Of a DNA stretch of 64,000 bases, positions 26,537-34,989 are shown piece by piece. Under the pieces are notes generated by a model, which saw only the letters and a program-made list of their open reading frames with translations, did no database searches and was not told the origin of the DNA. The stretch covers positions 3,172 through 67,171 of the forward strand of contig CAZUUJ010000011.1 of NCBI GenBank assembly GCA_964623625.1, given 5' to 3'. Each line of letters begins with the position of its first letter. Positions within the stretch are counted from its first letter, which is position 1. This stretch comes from CAZLGM01 sp964623625 (GTDB lineage Bacteria > Desulfobacterota > Desulfobulbia > Desulfobulbales > Desulfocapsaceae). Both the position numbers and the translations under genes were made by a program.

Positions 26537-28222
26537 TCAAGATCGCGTTAATTGTCTGTATTTGATCCGTTTAGGCAAATCCGCTTTTGAGCCGAGTCGG
26601 TTTCTTCGGTCTTTCTCATAATCGGAATAATTGCCTTCGAACCAGACAGTTTGGGAGTCGCCCTCAAAGGCGAGAATATGGGTGGCGATTCGATCGAGGA
26701 ACCAGCGGTCATGGCTGATGACAACAGCACAGCCTCCGAAAATTTCTAAAGCTTCTTCCAGGGCACGCAGTGTATTAACATCGAGGTCATTTGTCGGTTC
26801 ATCAAGGAGAAGGACGTTACCGCCTTCCTTAAGCATTTTAGCAAGATGTACTCTGTTTCGTTGTCCACCTGACAATAGTCCGACTTTTTTCTGCTGGTCG
26901 GAGCCAGTAAAATTGAACCTGGCAACGTAGGCACGGGAGTTCACCTCTTGGGTGCCGAGCCAGATGGTGTCTTGTGACTCGGATATGGCTTCCCATATTG
27001 TCTGCTCGGGATCAAGAGTGTCCCGGCTCTGATCGACATACGACAACTTGACGGTTTCCCCGATACGTATTTCTCCTTTATCAGGGGATTCCTGTCCGGT
27101 AATCATTTTAAAAAGAGTGGATTTGCCGGCACCGTTGGGGCCGATGATACCGACGATGCCTCCTGGAGGCAGGTTGAAATGCAGGTCTTCTACCAGTAGT
27201 TTATCACCTAGGCTCTTCTGGATATGTTTACCGTCTATCACGAGTTTGCCAAGACGGGGACCTGGTGGAATGAACAGCTCGAGTTCCTTATTCAACCGTT
27301 CACTCTTCTGGTCCATCAGTTTGTCATAAGCGCTGATTCGGGCCTTTGATTTAGAGCGCTTGCCCTTGGGTGACATCCTGATCCATTCAAGTTCCCTTTG
27401 CAGGGTTTGCTGACGTTTGGATTCCTGCTTTTCCTCCATGGTAAGACGTTTCTGTTTCTGGTCCAGCCAGGATGAATAGTTTCCTTTCCAGGGAATGCCA
27501 ATCCCACGGTCAAGTTCGAGAATCCAGCCGGCTACATTGTCGAGGAAGTAGCGGTCATGGGTTACGGCAATTACAGTTCCCGGGAAATTATGGAGGTGGT
27601 GTTCAAGCCAGCTGACCGATTCAGCATCGAGATGGTTGGTTGGCTCATCGAGTAGTAGAATGTCAGGGCTGCGCAGCAGGATGCGGCATAGAGCAACCCG
27701 CCTTTTTTCACCACCTGACAGAACTGAGCAGGGAGTGTCGGAAGGTGGACAGCGCAGAGCATCCATGGCCATTTCCAACCGACTGTCCAGGTCCCAGGCA
27801 CCGGTTGCATCGAGCTTGTCTTGAATCGAACCCTGTTTTTCAATGAGCGCCTGCATTTCATCATCACTCATGGGTTCGGCAAACTTCTCATTAATCTGGT
27901 TATACTCATCAAGCAGATTAACGATTTCCTGAACACCTTCTTCTACCACATCTTTGACTGTTTTATCCGGATCGAGTTGCGGTTCCTGCTCGAGATAATC
28001 AACAGTGAATCCTGGTGCGAGGACGGTTTTACCGTTGAATTCAGTATCGATTCCGGCAAGAATACGTAATAAAGTACTCTTTCCTGATCCGTTAAGCCCT
28101 AGAACACCGATTTTGGCACCATAAAAATATGACAACGAAATATCTTTCAGGACAGTTTTATTGTTAAATTGTTTAGATACTCTGATCATCGAATAGATGA
28201 TTTTTTTATCGTCAGTGGGCAT
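26537..28222 (-). CDS. ettA: Energy-dependent translational throttle protein EttA (ABC-F)
   Basis: A 561-residue cytosolic ATPase with two ABC cassettes and no membrane domain. Walker A motifs are GLNGSGKST and GPNGAGKST; ABC signatures are LSGGEKRR and LSGGQRNR; both Walker B segments read LLLDEPTNHLD or LLLDEPTNDLD. The arm and linker regions and the length match EttA, which binds the ribosomal E site and gates the first peptide bond according to the ATP/ADP ratio. It appears monocistronic, 283 bases below accC. Confidence 0.95.
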   Translation of the reverse strand: MPTDDKKIIYSMIRVSKQFNNKTVLKDISLSYFYGAKIGVLGLNGSGKSTLLRILAGIDTEFNGKTVLAPGFTVDYLEQEPQLDPDKTVKDVVEEGVQEIVNLLDEYNQINEKFAEPMSDDEMQALIEKQGSIQDKLDATGAWDLDSRLEMAMDALRCPPSDTPCSVLSGGEKRRVALCRILLRSPDILLLDEPTNHLDAESVSWLEHHLHNFPGTVIAVTHDRYFLDNVAGWILELDRGIGIPWKGNYSSWLDQKQKRLTMEEKQESKRQQTLQRELEWIRMSPKGKRSKSKARISAYDKLMDQKSERLNKELELFIPPGPRLGKLVIDGKHIQKSLGDKLLVEDLHFNLPPGGIVGIIGPNGAGKSTLFKMITGQESPDKGEIRIGETVKLSYVDQSRDTLDPEQTIWEAISESQDTIWLGTQEVNSRAYVARFNFTGSDQQKKVGLLSGGQRNRVHLAKMLKEGGNVLLLDEPTNDLDVNTLRALEEALEIFGGCAVVISHDRWFLDRIATHILAFEGDSQTVWFEGNYSDYEKDRRNRLGSKADLPKRIKYRQLTRS

Positions 28223-28400
28223 AGTGTTTCTAGGTGTTGATGATAAGGAGATTGAGTGTTTTTAATTGATAATAGCTTCAAACAGAATGTTTGCAGGTTG
28301 GGTTTGAAGTCCGGAGATTTCTGCTTAACTCGAGAACCAGCAATAAACGTTACTATTTGAAGCTGTAAAAAGATTCAGTATACCATTATTGTTGAGTAAA

Positions 28401-28440
28401 AAAAAATGGAAGAGACGATGTCTTGTCTCTTCCATTTTTT
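28401..28440 (-). terminator. Intrinsic terminator after the rhodanese gene
   Basis: A perfect 16-bp inverted repeat, 28401-28416 with 28425-28440, with an 8-base loop and A-rich/T-rich outer arms (GGAAGAGAC core). It works on either strand and lies 73 bases past the stop of the minus-strand rhodanese gene. Confidence 0.9.
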
Positions 28441-28512
28441 ATTTGGTGCGTCAATATACTCTTGTTCAGCATATTGAGCAAATAATTTGCTTCTTGCTAA
28501 ACGTTAGAAGAA

Positions 28513-29847
28513 TTACGGTCGGATAATTTCACAGTCACATTCGGCATCATCAATATTTAACAACAGGAATTTTACATTATACCCGTGTTTTTTCAATTCC
28601 TGGTAAGCCATATCCGCACGTGAACCGGTGCTGCAATGAATGTATACCTTTTTATCCTTAGGAATTTCATTCATCCGTGGAATAATTTCATCGAGTGGAA
28701 TGTTCATTGTGTTCTTGAAGATTCCCAGTTCAGCGACTTCAGCTGGTGTTCTTGCATCAATGACAAAGGTAGTTGGGTCTCCACCATCCGTTGCTTTTTT
28801 AAAGTCAGCAACGCTCACTTCGCCCTTACCGAGCTTTCGCTTCCAATAAATTTCAGTCGAAGCAATCGGACCGCTTTCAATTGCGCCACCAGACTTGACC
28901 CATCCCTGGTAGTTGCCATAAACGGTCGAGACTTGTTTGTAGCCATCTTCGCGAAGATCATCTATTGCATCAATAACTTCTTCAATGTTGTCACTGTAAA
29001 CGACGACAGGGGCTTTCCTGGGTATATCACCGACCCTGTCTTCAAGTTTTTCGTAGGTTATGGGAACAGCACGGGCAATCCGTCCTTTTACAGCTACACC
29101 GTCTTTTCTAAGATCAATAAGAACAATATTGCCTTTTTCAATGAAGCTTTTTGAGGCATAGGTAAGATTGCCGCCTTTAACCCAGGCAGGCTCACCGTCG
29201 AGATAGACACGAACGTTTTTATGACCAAGTTTTTTCGCCAGACCGGCGTTTTTTGTAGACATGCCTCAGGTAGGGCCTCCACAATAAAAAACAAGGAGCT
29301 GCTCTTTATCTTTAGGCAGCACAGCACTCTTTTGTTTCTTGAGTTTTGGAACCGGTATGGAGATAGACCTGGGCAGATGGGATTGGGCATAACGTTTAGG
29401 TGGACGTGCATCAACAAGTGTCATTTTAACGTTACCGGTTACCAGTTTGACCAGTTCATCCGTTTTTATTTCAGTTACGCCGGCGGGCAATTTGGCAAGT
29501 TTGGGCTTGATGACAGTAGCAATTTTGTCTTTGCCGACAACTTTGTATTTAATAATAGCTGCCTCGCCTTTGAAAGCATATTTGACACCTTGAGTGTCAT
29601 CATTAAACTTAACCATCATGGTTTTGGCAGCTTTGCCTTTGCCAACCTTGATGGAAATGGTCTTTGCCTTATTTGACTTGCCAACGACCTTGCCTTTGAA
29701 GACATTTTTGGCTTTTTTGGGTTGTGCAGCTTTGGCTGCTGGTTTTGCGGCTTTGGTGCTACCGGTGGTAGCAGTCTGAGTGCAGCCAGTAGCGATAAAG
29801 GCTGCAGTAATCAGAACAGGTAAAAATTTCAGTATTGTTTTTTTCAT
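28513..29847 (-). CDS. Multi-rhodanese lipoprotein with in-frame TGA (predicted selenocysteine)
   Basis: Read through the TGA at 29268-29266, the frame encodes 444 residues. ATG 29847 follows GGAGG at ideal spacing. The signal ends in ATGC with lipidated Cys22. A basic Lys-rich domain covers roughly 45-125. Rhodanese domain 1 (about 130-225) has the active loop YCGGPT-U-GMS, with C189 and the TGA residue U194, and its fold continues as VRVYLDGEPAW. Domain 2 (about 235-320) lacks a catalytic Cys. Domain 3 (about 335-430) has an intact CSTGSR loop with C405. A predicted SECIS hairpin follows the TGA. It is probably a periplasmic sulfurtransferase. The alternative is two split genes, 29847-29266 and 29262-28513. 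Confidence 0.85.
29221..29268 (-). promoter_or_regulatory. Predicted bacterial SECIS element with UGA codon
   Basis: After UGA (29268-29266) the mRNA has a lower helix (AUG-U-CUA with UGG-U-CAU, one U-U mismatch, 29262-29256 with 29227-29221), an A-rich internal loop, and an upper stem CGCC/GGCG with loop GGUCU (29248-29236). The loop begins 21 bases after UGA. From memory, the E. coli fdhF SECIS has the same GGUCU loop about 18 bases after its UGA. Confidence 0.65.
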
Positions 29848-30322
29848 AGATCCCTCCACGGTTTAATGAAAATAAAAAACAGCTGCTTCATCACAACGAT
29901 AAAACAGAAAGAAAGTAAAAATGTTTATTGTGGTCTATTGTTCAACCTTGTCTCAGTTGTCGTTCCTTCATTTCTTGCTGGACAATTAGACAACTGAATG
30001 ATAGGCAGACATCTCTGCGATATTTAAAAACCAGTATGAGTACAGCATTGAACCGAATCTGTCATACAGCAGACGGTGATAAACTCAATTTAGAACATTC
30101 AAAACCGTCAATTCTTCAGCACGTATCAGAAGACAACCTAACTTCCATGGTCACCTTGTGCTGGAACAAAAAGACGATCTGACATTCAGCCCCTGTCTCA
30201 AGTGAGATCGTAAGGTGGTTCTCAGCTAAGAACGGGAGGATACTAACCATGACAGCCGACTCCGTGTTTCAATCAACGACGGCAGTCATGTCTTCATTTG
30301 TTTGTGGGTACAGCGTTGTCTG
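29848..30322. other. Intergenic region between the molybdoenzyme operon and the rhodanese gene
   Basis: About 475 bases on the minus-strand path. It should carry the rhodanese promoter. It contains an 8-bp inverted repeat CAGTTGTC/GACAACTG around 29952-29995, a near-palindrome GTTCT..AGAAC at 30218-30233, and CATGACAGCCG/CGGCAGTCATG arms (one mismatch) at 30248-30290. Short frames here lack ribosome sites and protein-like composition, so I call no gene. Confidence 0.5.
30168..30211 (-). terminator. Possible terminator of the molybdoenzyme operon
   Basis: On the minus strand ACGATCT (30211-30205) pairs with AGATCGT (30180-30174), followed by CTTTTT (30173-30168). The loop is long (24 bases), so this is a moderate candidate. 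It lies 112 bases past the ferredoxin stop. Confidence 0.35.
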
Positions 30323-31075
30323 TTATCCTCTTAACACCTCTTTTAATTGATTTTTAGCCGATTCGATGAGTTCAGCCGCCAACTCCCGTTTATTCACATT
30401 GACTTTCGGCAGTTTTTTCGGCGCCTGTTTGTTAACAAGAATCATATCTTTTTCAGATCCATACAGACGGCTGTTCGGTCCAATCTGCACCTGTGGTGAA
30501 CTTAAACCCTTTGCTCCTTTTTTGACATATTGGGCGATTTCGGATTTCGGGTCTTGGAGATCACCGAAAATCCTGGCACGGGCCAGACAGGTCTGTACAC
30601 AGGCCGGCTCTAGTTCCTGCTCAACTCTGTCGACACAGTATGTGCACTTATCTGCCTTTCTTCTCATCTTGCCGTCAACCTGAATCCGTTTTACGTAACG
30701 GGCGTCATAGGGACAGGCCTTGGCGCAATTTCCACAACCGATGCAGCGATCATAATCAATCTGAACACTGCCGTTGAAAGGATCCTTGTAAGTCGCGGCA
30801 ACCGACAAGGTAATGCTTTCTTCAGTGTCTGGATCGGTAAAGAATTTTTCGGTTTTTTGAATCGGACATACATCGACGCAGACAGGCTTGTCACAATGGT
30901 TGCACAAACCGACATAGTAGGTAGCGGCCATACCTTTTTTGGTTTTTTCCGGACCCAATCTGTGGACCCAGTTTCTACTCTGATCGGCTGGGACTTCCCA
31001 TTCTGCTTTACATGCTATGGTACATGCATGACAGCCGACACATCTGTTGAGATCGATAACCATTCCGTATTGCAT
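30323..31075 (-). CDS. Four-cluster ferredoxin subunit of a molybdopterin oxidoreductase (PhsB/NrfC-like)
   Basis: A 250-residue electron-transfer subunit with four [4Fe-4S] Cys sets: CVGCHACTIAC, CNHCDKPVCVDVC, CIGCGNCAKAC and CTYCVDRVEQELEPACVQTC. This is the DmsB/PhsB/PsrB architecture. It follows the catalytic subunit by 44 bases and presumably travels with it across the membrane on the partner's Tat signal, since it has none of its own. The usual third gene, an NrfD-type quinol-binding membrane subunit, does not follow; the operon ends here. Confidence 0.92.
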   Translation of the reverse strand: MQYGMVIDLNRCVGCHACTIACKAEWEVPADQSRNWVHRLGPEKTKKGMAATYYVGLCNHCDKPVCVDVCPIQKTEKFFTDPDTEESITLSVAATYKDPFNGSVQIDYDRCIGCGNCAKACPYDARYVKRIQVDGKMRRKADKCTYCVDRVEQELEPACVQTCLARARIFGDLQDPKSEIAQYVKKGAKGLSSPQVQIGPNSRLYGSEKDMILVNKQAPKKLPKVNVNKRELAAELIESAKNQLKEVLRG

Positions 31076-31119
31076 TGTTGTTCCTCCAATTCGTTCACAA
31101 TGAGTTTAGATCCCGACAG

Positions 31120-33354
31120 CTATGCGGGAATATCCTGCACCGTGCCGTCTTTTCGTTTAATTTTTACAAAATTATTGCGCATACCGTGAGCTCCGGTTTC
31201 AGGGTCGACGGCCAACTTGGAAATCAGTTCCTGGTCGTCAATACCCTTATTATACCCAATTGACATCATCGGATTTCTGCTGCCGTATCCATGGGCCATG
31301 TAGATAGTGTCTTTCCTGATACCGGGAGTCACTTTTACAACCGAAGTTCCTGTTGACTCAACACCTTCATCATTAACCAGTGAAATGAAGTGACCGTCTT
31401 TTAAGCCGAGCTTGGCGGCAACCTTGTCATTGATCCAGATTGGATTGGTTTTCATTCCATTGTAGAGCCAGATATTGTTCTGGGAACGGTTGAAGGTATG
31501 CAGGGGAGAGCGGCCGTAGACCAGTCTGGCGTAGCCTTTTGGCACTTCTTCGACTGGAATGTAGGTGGGTACTCCCGGATATTCGTTGTCGGCAACATCT
31601 TCATTGTAAAACAGCACTTCAAGATCTTCGTCTACTCCGTAAGGGTCTTTTCCAGGTTGCAGATGTATTCCTTCTTCTTCCTGGATCTGTTTGATGGACA
31701 GACCGGCTGAAGCCAGCTCTTTTTCAAGTTTTTCAACCTGGTCATTGACCGGTATCTTGTCTTGGTATCCCATTCGTTTTGCCAGTTCATTGGTGATCCA
31801 GATTGATTCTTTTCGCTCGAACATCGGTTCCACAAGCGGTAAGCGAGGAGCAATGAACTGTTGATGCGGATCGGCAAAATTCCACTGTGTACCTTTCTTG
31901 ATATAGTCGTATCGCTCAAGATAGCTGCATTCTGGAAGGAGAATATCGGCATACATGGTGATATCGGTAGGCATGATATCAACACACATGATGAAATCCA
32001 TCTGCATAAGCGACTTGATTGTCAGTTCCTGATTAGGGATGGTCTGAATTGGGTTCTGGCCCCAGATCACACATCCTTTAATCGGATACGGATCGCCTGA
32101 GAGGCAGGTGTCTCTGATCAGATCGGTGGGGGTTCCCGGAGGAGCATAATAGTGCTTCTCATAATGTTCTTTTAAGCTATGTTCATCGTCATGTTCACCT
32201 TTTGCCCAGCTGACCCCCTTTACTTTGGGGCCCTTGGGCTTGACAAAACCCCCCTTGACGCCAATCGCTCCTAAAAGCCCCATGAGGCAGGCCATGGCAC
32301 GCTCTCTTTGAAAATCATTACCGTACCAGCTGACATGCCGACCGGGATGAATAGCAACATGAGGGCTGTTATCAGCAAGAACCTTGACAACTTCCCGGAT
32401 CTGTGCGCCAGGAATATCGCATTCCTTGGCGGCCTTATTAACTGGCCATTTGGCGGCTTCTTTGGCAAGACGACCAAAGCCGTCGGTATACTCGTCTATA
32501 AAATCGGCGTCATACTTTTTTGTTTTGATCAATTCATTCATGATTGACAGCAGAAATGCTGTGTCGGTACCCGGCTTTATCTGCACCCAGATATCCGCTT
32601 TAGCGGCAGAGGCTGAGAAACGGGGGTCGACCACGATCAGTTTTGCGCCGTTTTCAAGACCTTTAAGGTATCTCTTCAAGTGTGAAACATGAACATTTTC
32701 TCCAAGATGACAGCCTAAGAAAAACATAACCTTGGTATTCGGCAGATCAACATGCTCTCCCGGAGGTGTCCCGATTGTTGAGATGTAAGCCATGTCTCGA
32801 ATACCGCGGCATTGAAAGAAGGACGCTTCACTCACATTTTCGGTTCCAACGGTCCTTTCGAAAAAATGCATGGGATATTTTGCCGAAGCGCCATGGGGGT
32901 ACATGGCTATTCCATGGGCACCGTATTTCTTTTTAACCTGATTGAGTTTTTCTCCACACTCATCAAGCGCTTCTTTCCAGGAAATACGTTTCCATTTCGG
33001 CGCGCCCCTTTTACCAACGTTTTTCAAAGGATAATTCAATCGATCCGGATCATACAGCATCTGGACTCCGGCGTTGCCCCTGGCGCAAATCGCCGTACCG
33101 TTGTCAATGGATTTGGGGTTGCCTTCCAGTTTGATCAGTCTGCCATCCCTGACTTTGCCGACTATCTGACAGCGCCAGAAACACATCTCGCATATCCCGC
33201 CGGTTACTGTTTCATCATTAGCAGTCCCTGGAGATAAGAGGGGAGAGTTGTAATCGTTACCGGTTTCGGCAGAAGCGAATCTCGAAATCGGCACTGAGGC
33301 AGCGGCGAAAGCAGCAGTCTGGAGAAATCTACGTCTGTTAAGTGTGAATGCCAT
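31120..33354 (-). CDS. Molybdopterin oxidoreductase catalytic subunit (polysulfide/thiosulfate reductase-like)
   Basis: A 744-residue protein from ATG 33354, which has AAGAGG nine bases upstream; an ATG three codons earlier has no room for a ribosome site. The Tat signal NRRRFLQTAAFAAA opens the protein. The N-terminal [4Fe-4S] site is CEMCFWRC followed by CARG. The predicted Mo ligand is the Cys of FFQCRG. FFLGCHLGENVHVSH and CVIWGQNPIQ are molybdopterin-binding blocks. The family includes PhsA, PsrA and related sulfur or arsenic enzymes. Context next to a rhodanese lipoprotein favours a sulfur substrate such as polysulfide, thiosulfate or tetrathionate, but this is inference. Its start overlaps the chaperone gene. 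Confidence 0.88.
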   Translation of the reverse strand: MAFTLNRRRFLQTAAFAAASVPISRFASAETGNDYNSPLLSPGTANDETVTGGICEMCFWRCQIVGKVRDGRLIKLEGNPKSIDNGTAICARGNAGVQMLYDPDRLNYPLKNVGKRGAPKWKRISWKEALDECGEKLNQVKKKYGAHGIAMYPHGASAKYPMHFFERTVGTENVSEASFFQCRGIRDMAYISTIGTPPGEHVDLPNTKVMFFLGCHLGENVHVSHLKRYLKGLENGAKLIVVDPRFSASAAKADIWVQIKPGTDTAFLLSIMNELIKTKKYDADFIDEYTDGFGRLAKEAAKWPVNKAAKECDIPGAQIREVVKVLADNSPHVAIHPGRHVSWYGNDFQRERAMACLMGLLGAIGVKGGFVKPKGPKVKGVSWAKGEHDDEHSLKEHYEKHYYAPPGTPTDLIRDTCLSGDPYPIKGCVIWGQNPIQTIPNQELTIKSLMQMDFIMCVDIMPTDITMYADILLPECSYLERYDYIKKGTQWNFADPHQQFIAPRLPLVEPMFERKESIWITNELAKRMGYQDKIPVNDQVEKLEKELASAGLSIKQIQEEEGIHLQPGKDPYGVDEDLEVLFYNEDVADNEYPGVPTYIPVEEVPKGYARLVYGRSPLHTFNRSQNNIWLYNGMKTNPIWINDKVAAKLGLKDGHFISLVNDEGVESTGTSVVKVTPGIRKDTIYMAHGYGSRNPMMSIGYNKGIDDQELISKLAVDPETGAHGMRNNFVKIKRKDGTVQDIPA

Positions 33355-33928
33355 AGTCTTCATCCTCTTGGGTGAAAAAATCTATCAATTGTATCATGAT
33401 CCGGTAATAGGGATGACATGGTACTGAAGTTATTTGTTGCTGAAATCTCTTGAACCATGGCCTGAACAGGTCATTCAGGAATTGAATTTCACCGTCTCTG
33501 TCCTGTGTGGATGTAAGAAGTGCGAGAAATTCAAGTTCGGTTACCAGATGATCCGGCGGGATTGAACTGTCGACCAGAGAGAAGTTCTTTATTTTATAAA
33601 ATGAAGCAGTTTTTTCGGTAAATTTTGATTGGAGCGCGTGATCCATATACACAGAACCAAAAGGCGGGGCAACCGTGTGAGGATAGTGGGTGATGAACAG
33701 CCGGGTGTATTCAACCTGAAGTTCTTCTATCAGGTTGTTTGAATTTGAAGAATTGATCAGTTGACGGACTGTTTCAGCTTCGGTTTCACCGCCGAGATCT
33801 TCCAGAATAGAGATCAGTTGAGTGAAGTATTCACCATTGAGTCGCCGAAAATCAGGATAGTCCATGCCTTGGGCTAAAATGCTGTAAATGTTTGAAATGT
33901 TTGCTGATTGTTCAGCGATATCGTTCAT
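33338..33928 (-). CDS. TorD/DmsD-family molybdoenzyme chaperone
   Basis: A 196-residue all-helical protein of the TorD family. It keeps the family region around EYTRLF with a downstream PPFGSVY and the PDHLVTELEFLALL segment. Such proteins bind the Tat signal of the cognate molybdoenzyme and hold it until cofactor is inserted. The stop overlaps the start of the catalytic gene by 17 bases, so the two are translationally coupled, which fits a dedicated chaperone. It is the first gene of the operon. Confidence 0.88.
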   Translation of the reverse strand: MNDIAEQSANISNIYSILAQGMDYPDFRRLNGEYFTQLISILEDLGGETEAETVRQLINSSNSNNLIEELQVEYTRLFITHYPHTVAPPFGSVYMDHALQSKFTEKTASFYKIKNFSLVDSSIPPDHLVTELEFLALLTSTQDRDGEIQFLNDLFRPWFKRFQQQITSVPCHPYYRIMIQLIDFFTQEDEDYGIHT

Positions 33929-34210
33929 GTTGCCTTTTATTTAAATTATTAAATACTTAAGTATCAGAGTAGTTTTCTCCCAAATTTAATAAAGTATGTG
34001 GTTATTTATCTTTGTCTGTTCAGGATGTCAATGCTACACTGTAGGATATCCTAAATGAGCGAATCGATTAAAATTCAGCTAACAATTTATTATTACGGGG
34101 AATATTTGGATTTCGCTCAGGATTTCCAGCAAAATAAAATGGATATATATTCATAATTATGGGACAGAGAATCCGGGCAGTGCGTAAAACAGATTTTTGA
34201 AAACTACGGT

Positions 34211-34951
34211 CTAGGTGCTTTTTTTACCGACACTTGCCAGATAGAGCGCCGCTTCGCGTTCTGTATCGATATCCAGAATAGAATTGAGTTCGTCATCAAA
34301 AAATGCAGCGATCGGACAGCCGCCGCAACCAACGGCTTCTGCACCAATTAACAGATTTTGACAGATATGACCGGCATCAAGCAGGATATATCTAAGCCCT
34401 CTGTCTCTGTATTTATTCAGGTTTCTGTGAAATATCGATGTCCAGATAAAAGTGACAGCCGATGAAGCGATAAATCGTTGATTCAAACAGGCTGAGGCGA
34501 CCTGTTCGCCGACACTGAGCTTGGTTAATCTCTCCAGCATAAAGAGCTCGGGGTCGAAATGGTAGAGACCTGGATCAATTCCTTCAACTCGATGAATACT
34601 GAGATAGGTTTCTATAGGGTAAAGAGCTCCTCCTGAGGGAGCGGTGCGGAAGAGGTATTTGCCGGCCTGGGCGGTAATTCCCTGGGATGCCCAAAGCATG
34701 AAACTGAGTTCCGAGACACTGAGAGATTCATCGGAGTATTTACGCAGTGATCTTCTATTCTGAAGAAGTGGGATGATTCTGGCTTCTTCAAGATCCCACT
34801 TTCTTGGCAGTTCAATCTTGTCTGCCTGGGGATACCGTTTAAATGGTGAAACTTCTATAATCTCATGCCGGGAAAGTGAGCGAATGGTATTCCGGCTGAA
34901 ACTGGTGTCATTTATATATTGTATTCCAAGATTGGTTTTTTTATCCGTCAT
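34211..34951 (-). CDS. SagB-type nitroreductase-family oxidoreductase
   Basis: A 246-residue FMN-dependent protein of the SagB/ThcOx branch of the nitroreductase fold. Motifs are RRSLRKYSDESLSVSELSFMLWASQG, the TAPSGGALYPIETYL flavin region, and the late GGCPIAAFFDDEL block. SagB proteins dehydrogenate thiazolines in modified peptides, but many members stand alone with unknown substrates. No YcaO, leader peptide or SagC partner is nearby. It follows rlmN by 38 bases, so it is probably the end of the trmL-serC-rlmN run. Confidence 0.88.
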   Translation of the reverse strand: MTDKKTNLGIQYINDTSFSRNTIRSLSRHEIIEVSPFKRYPQADKIELPRKWDLEEARIIPLLQNRRSLRKYSDESLSVSELSFMLWASQGITAQAGKYLFRTAPSGGALYPIETYLSIHRVEGIDPGLYHFDPELFMLERLTKLSVGEQVASACLNQRFIASSAVTFIWTSIFHRNLNKYRDRGLRYILLDAGHICQNLLIGAEAVGCGGCPIAAFFDDELNSILDIDTEREAALYLASVGKKST

Positions 34952-34989
34952 AAAATGGGCCTATAGAGTTTTCTTTTGTATAAAAAGTA

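Noticed and set aside
28636..29154. A 172-codon plus-strand frame opposite the rhodanese gene
   Set aside because: Antisense shadow of conserved rhodanese domains 2 and 3.
28513..29847. Two separate genes divided at the TGA, or a pseudogene
   Set aside because: Splitting would cut a rhodanese domain inside its active loop, both sides remain open and well preserved, and a SECIS-like hairpin follows. Kept as the alternative, not the main call.
29928..30182. An 84-codon plus-strand frame in the gap before the molybdoenzyme operon
   Set aside because: No ribosome site, low-complexity-free but unprotein-like composition, and no link with any neighbour.
30248..30290. Inverted repeat CATGACAGCCG/CGGCAGTCATG as a terminator
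   Set aside because: No T-run on either strand and one mismatch; mentioned only as part of the intergenic region.
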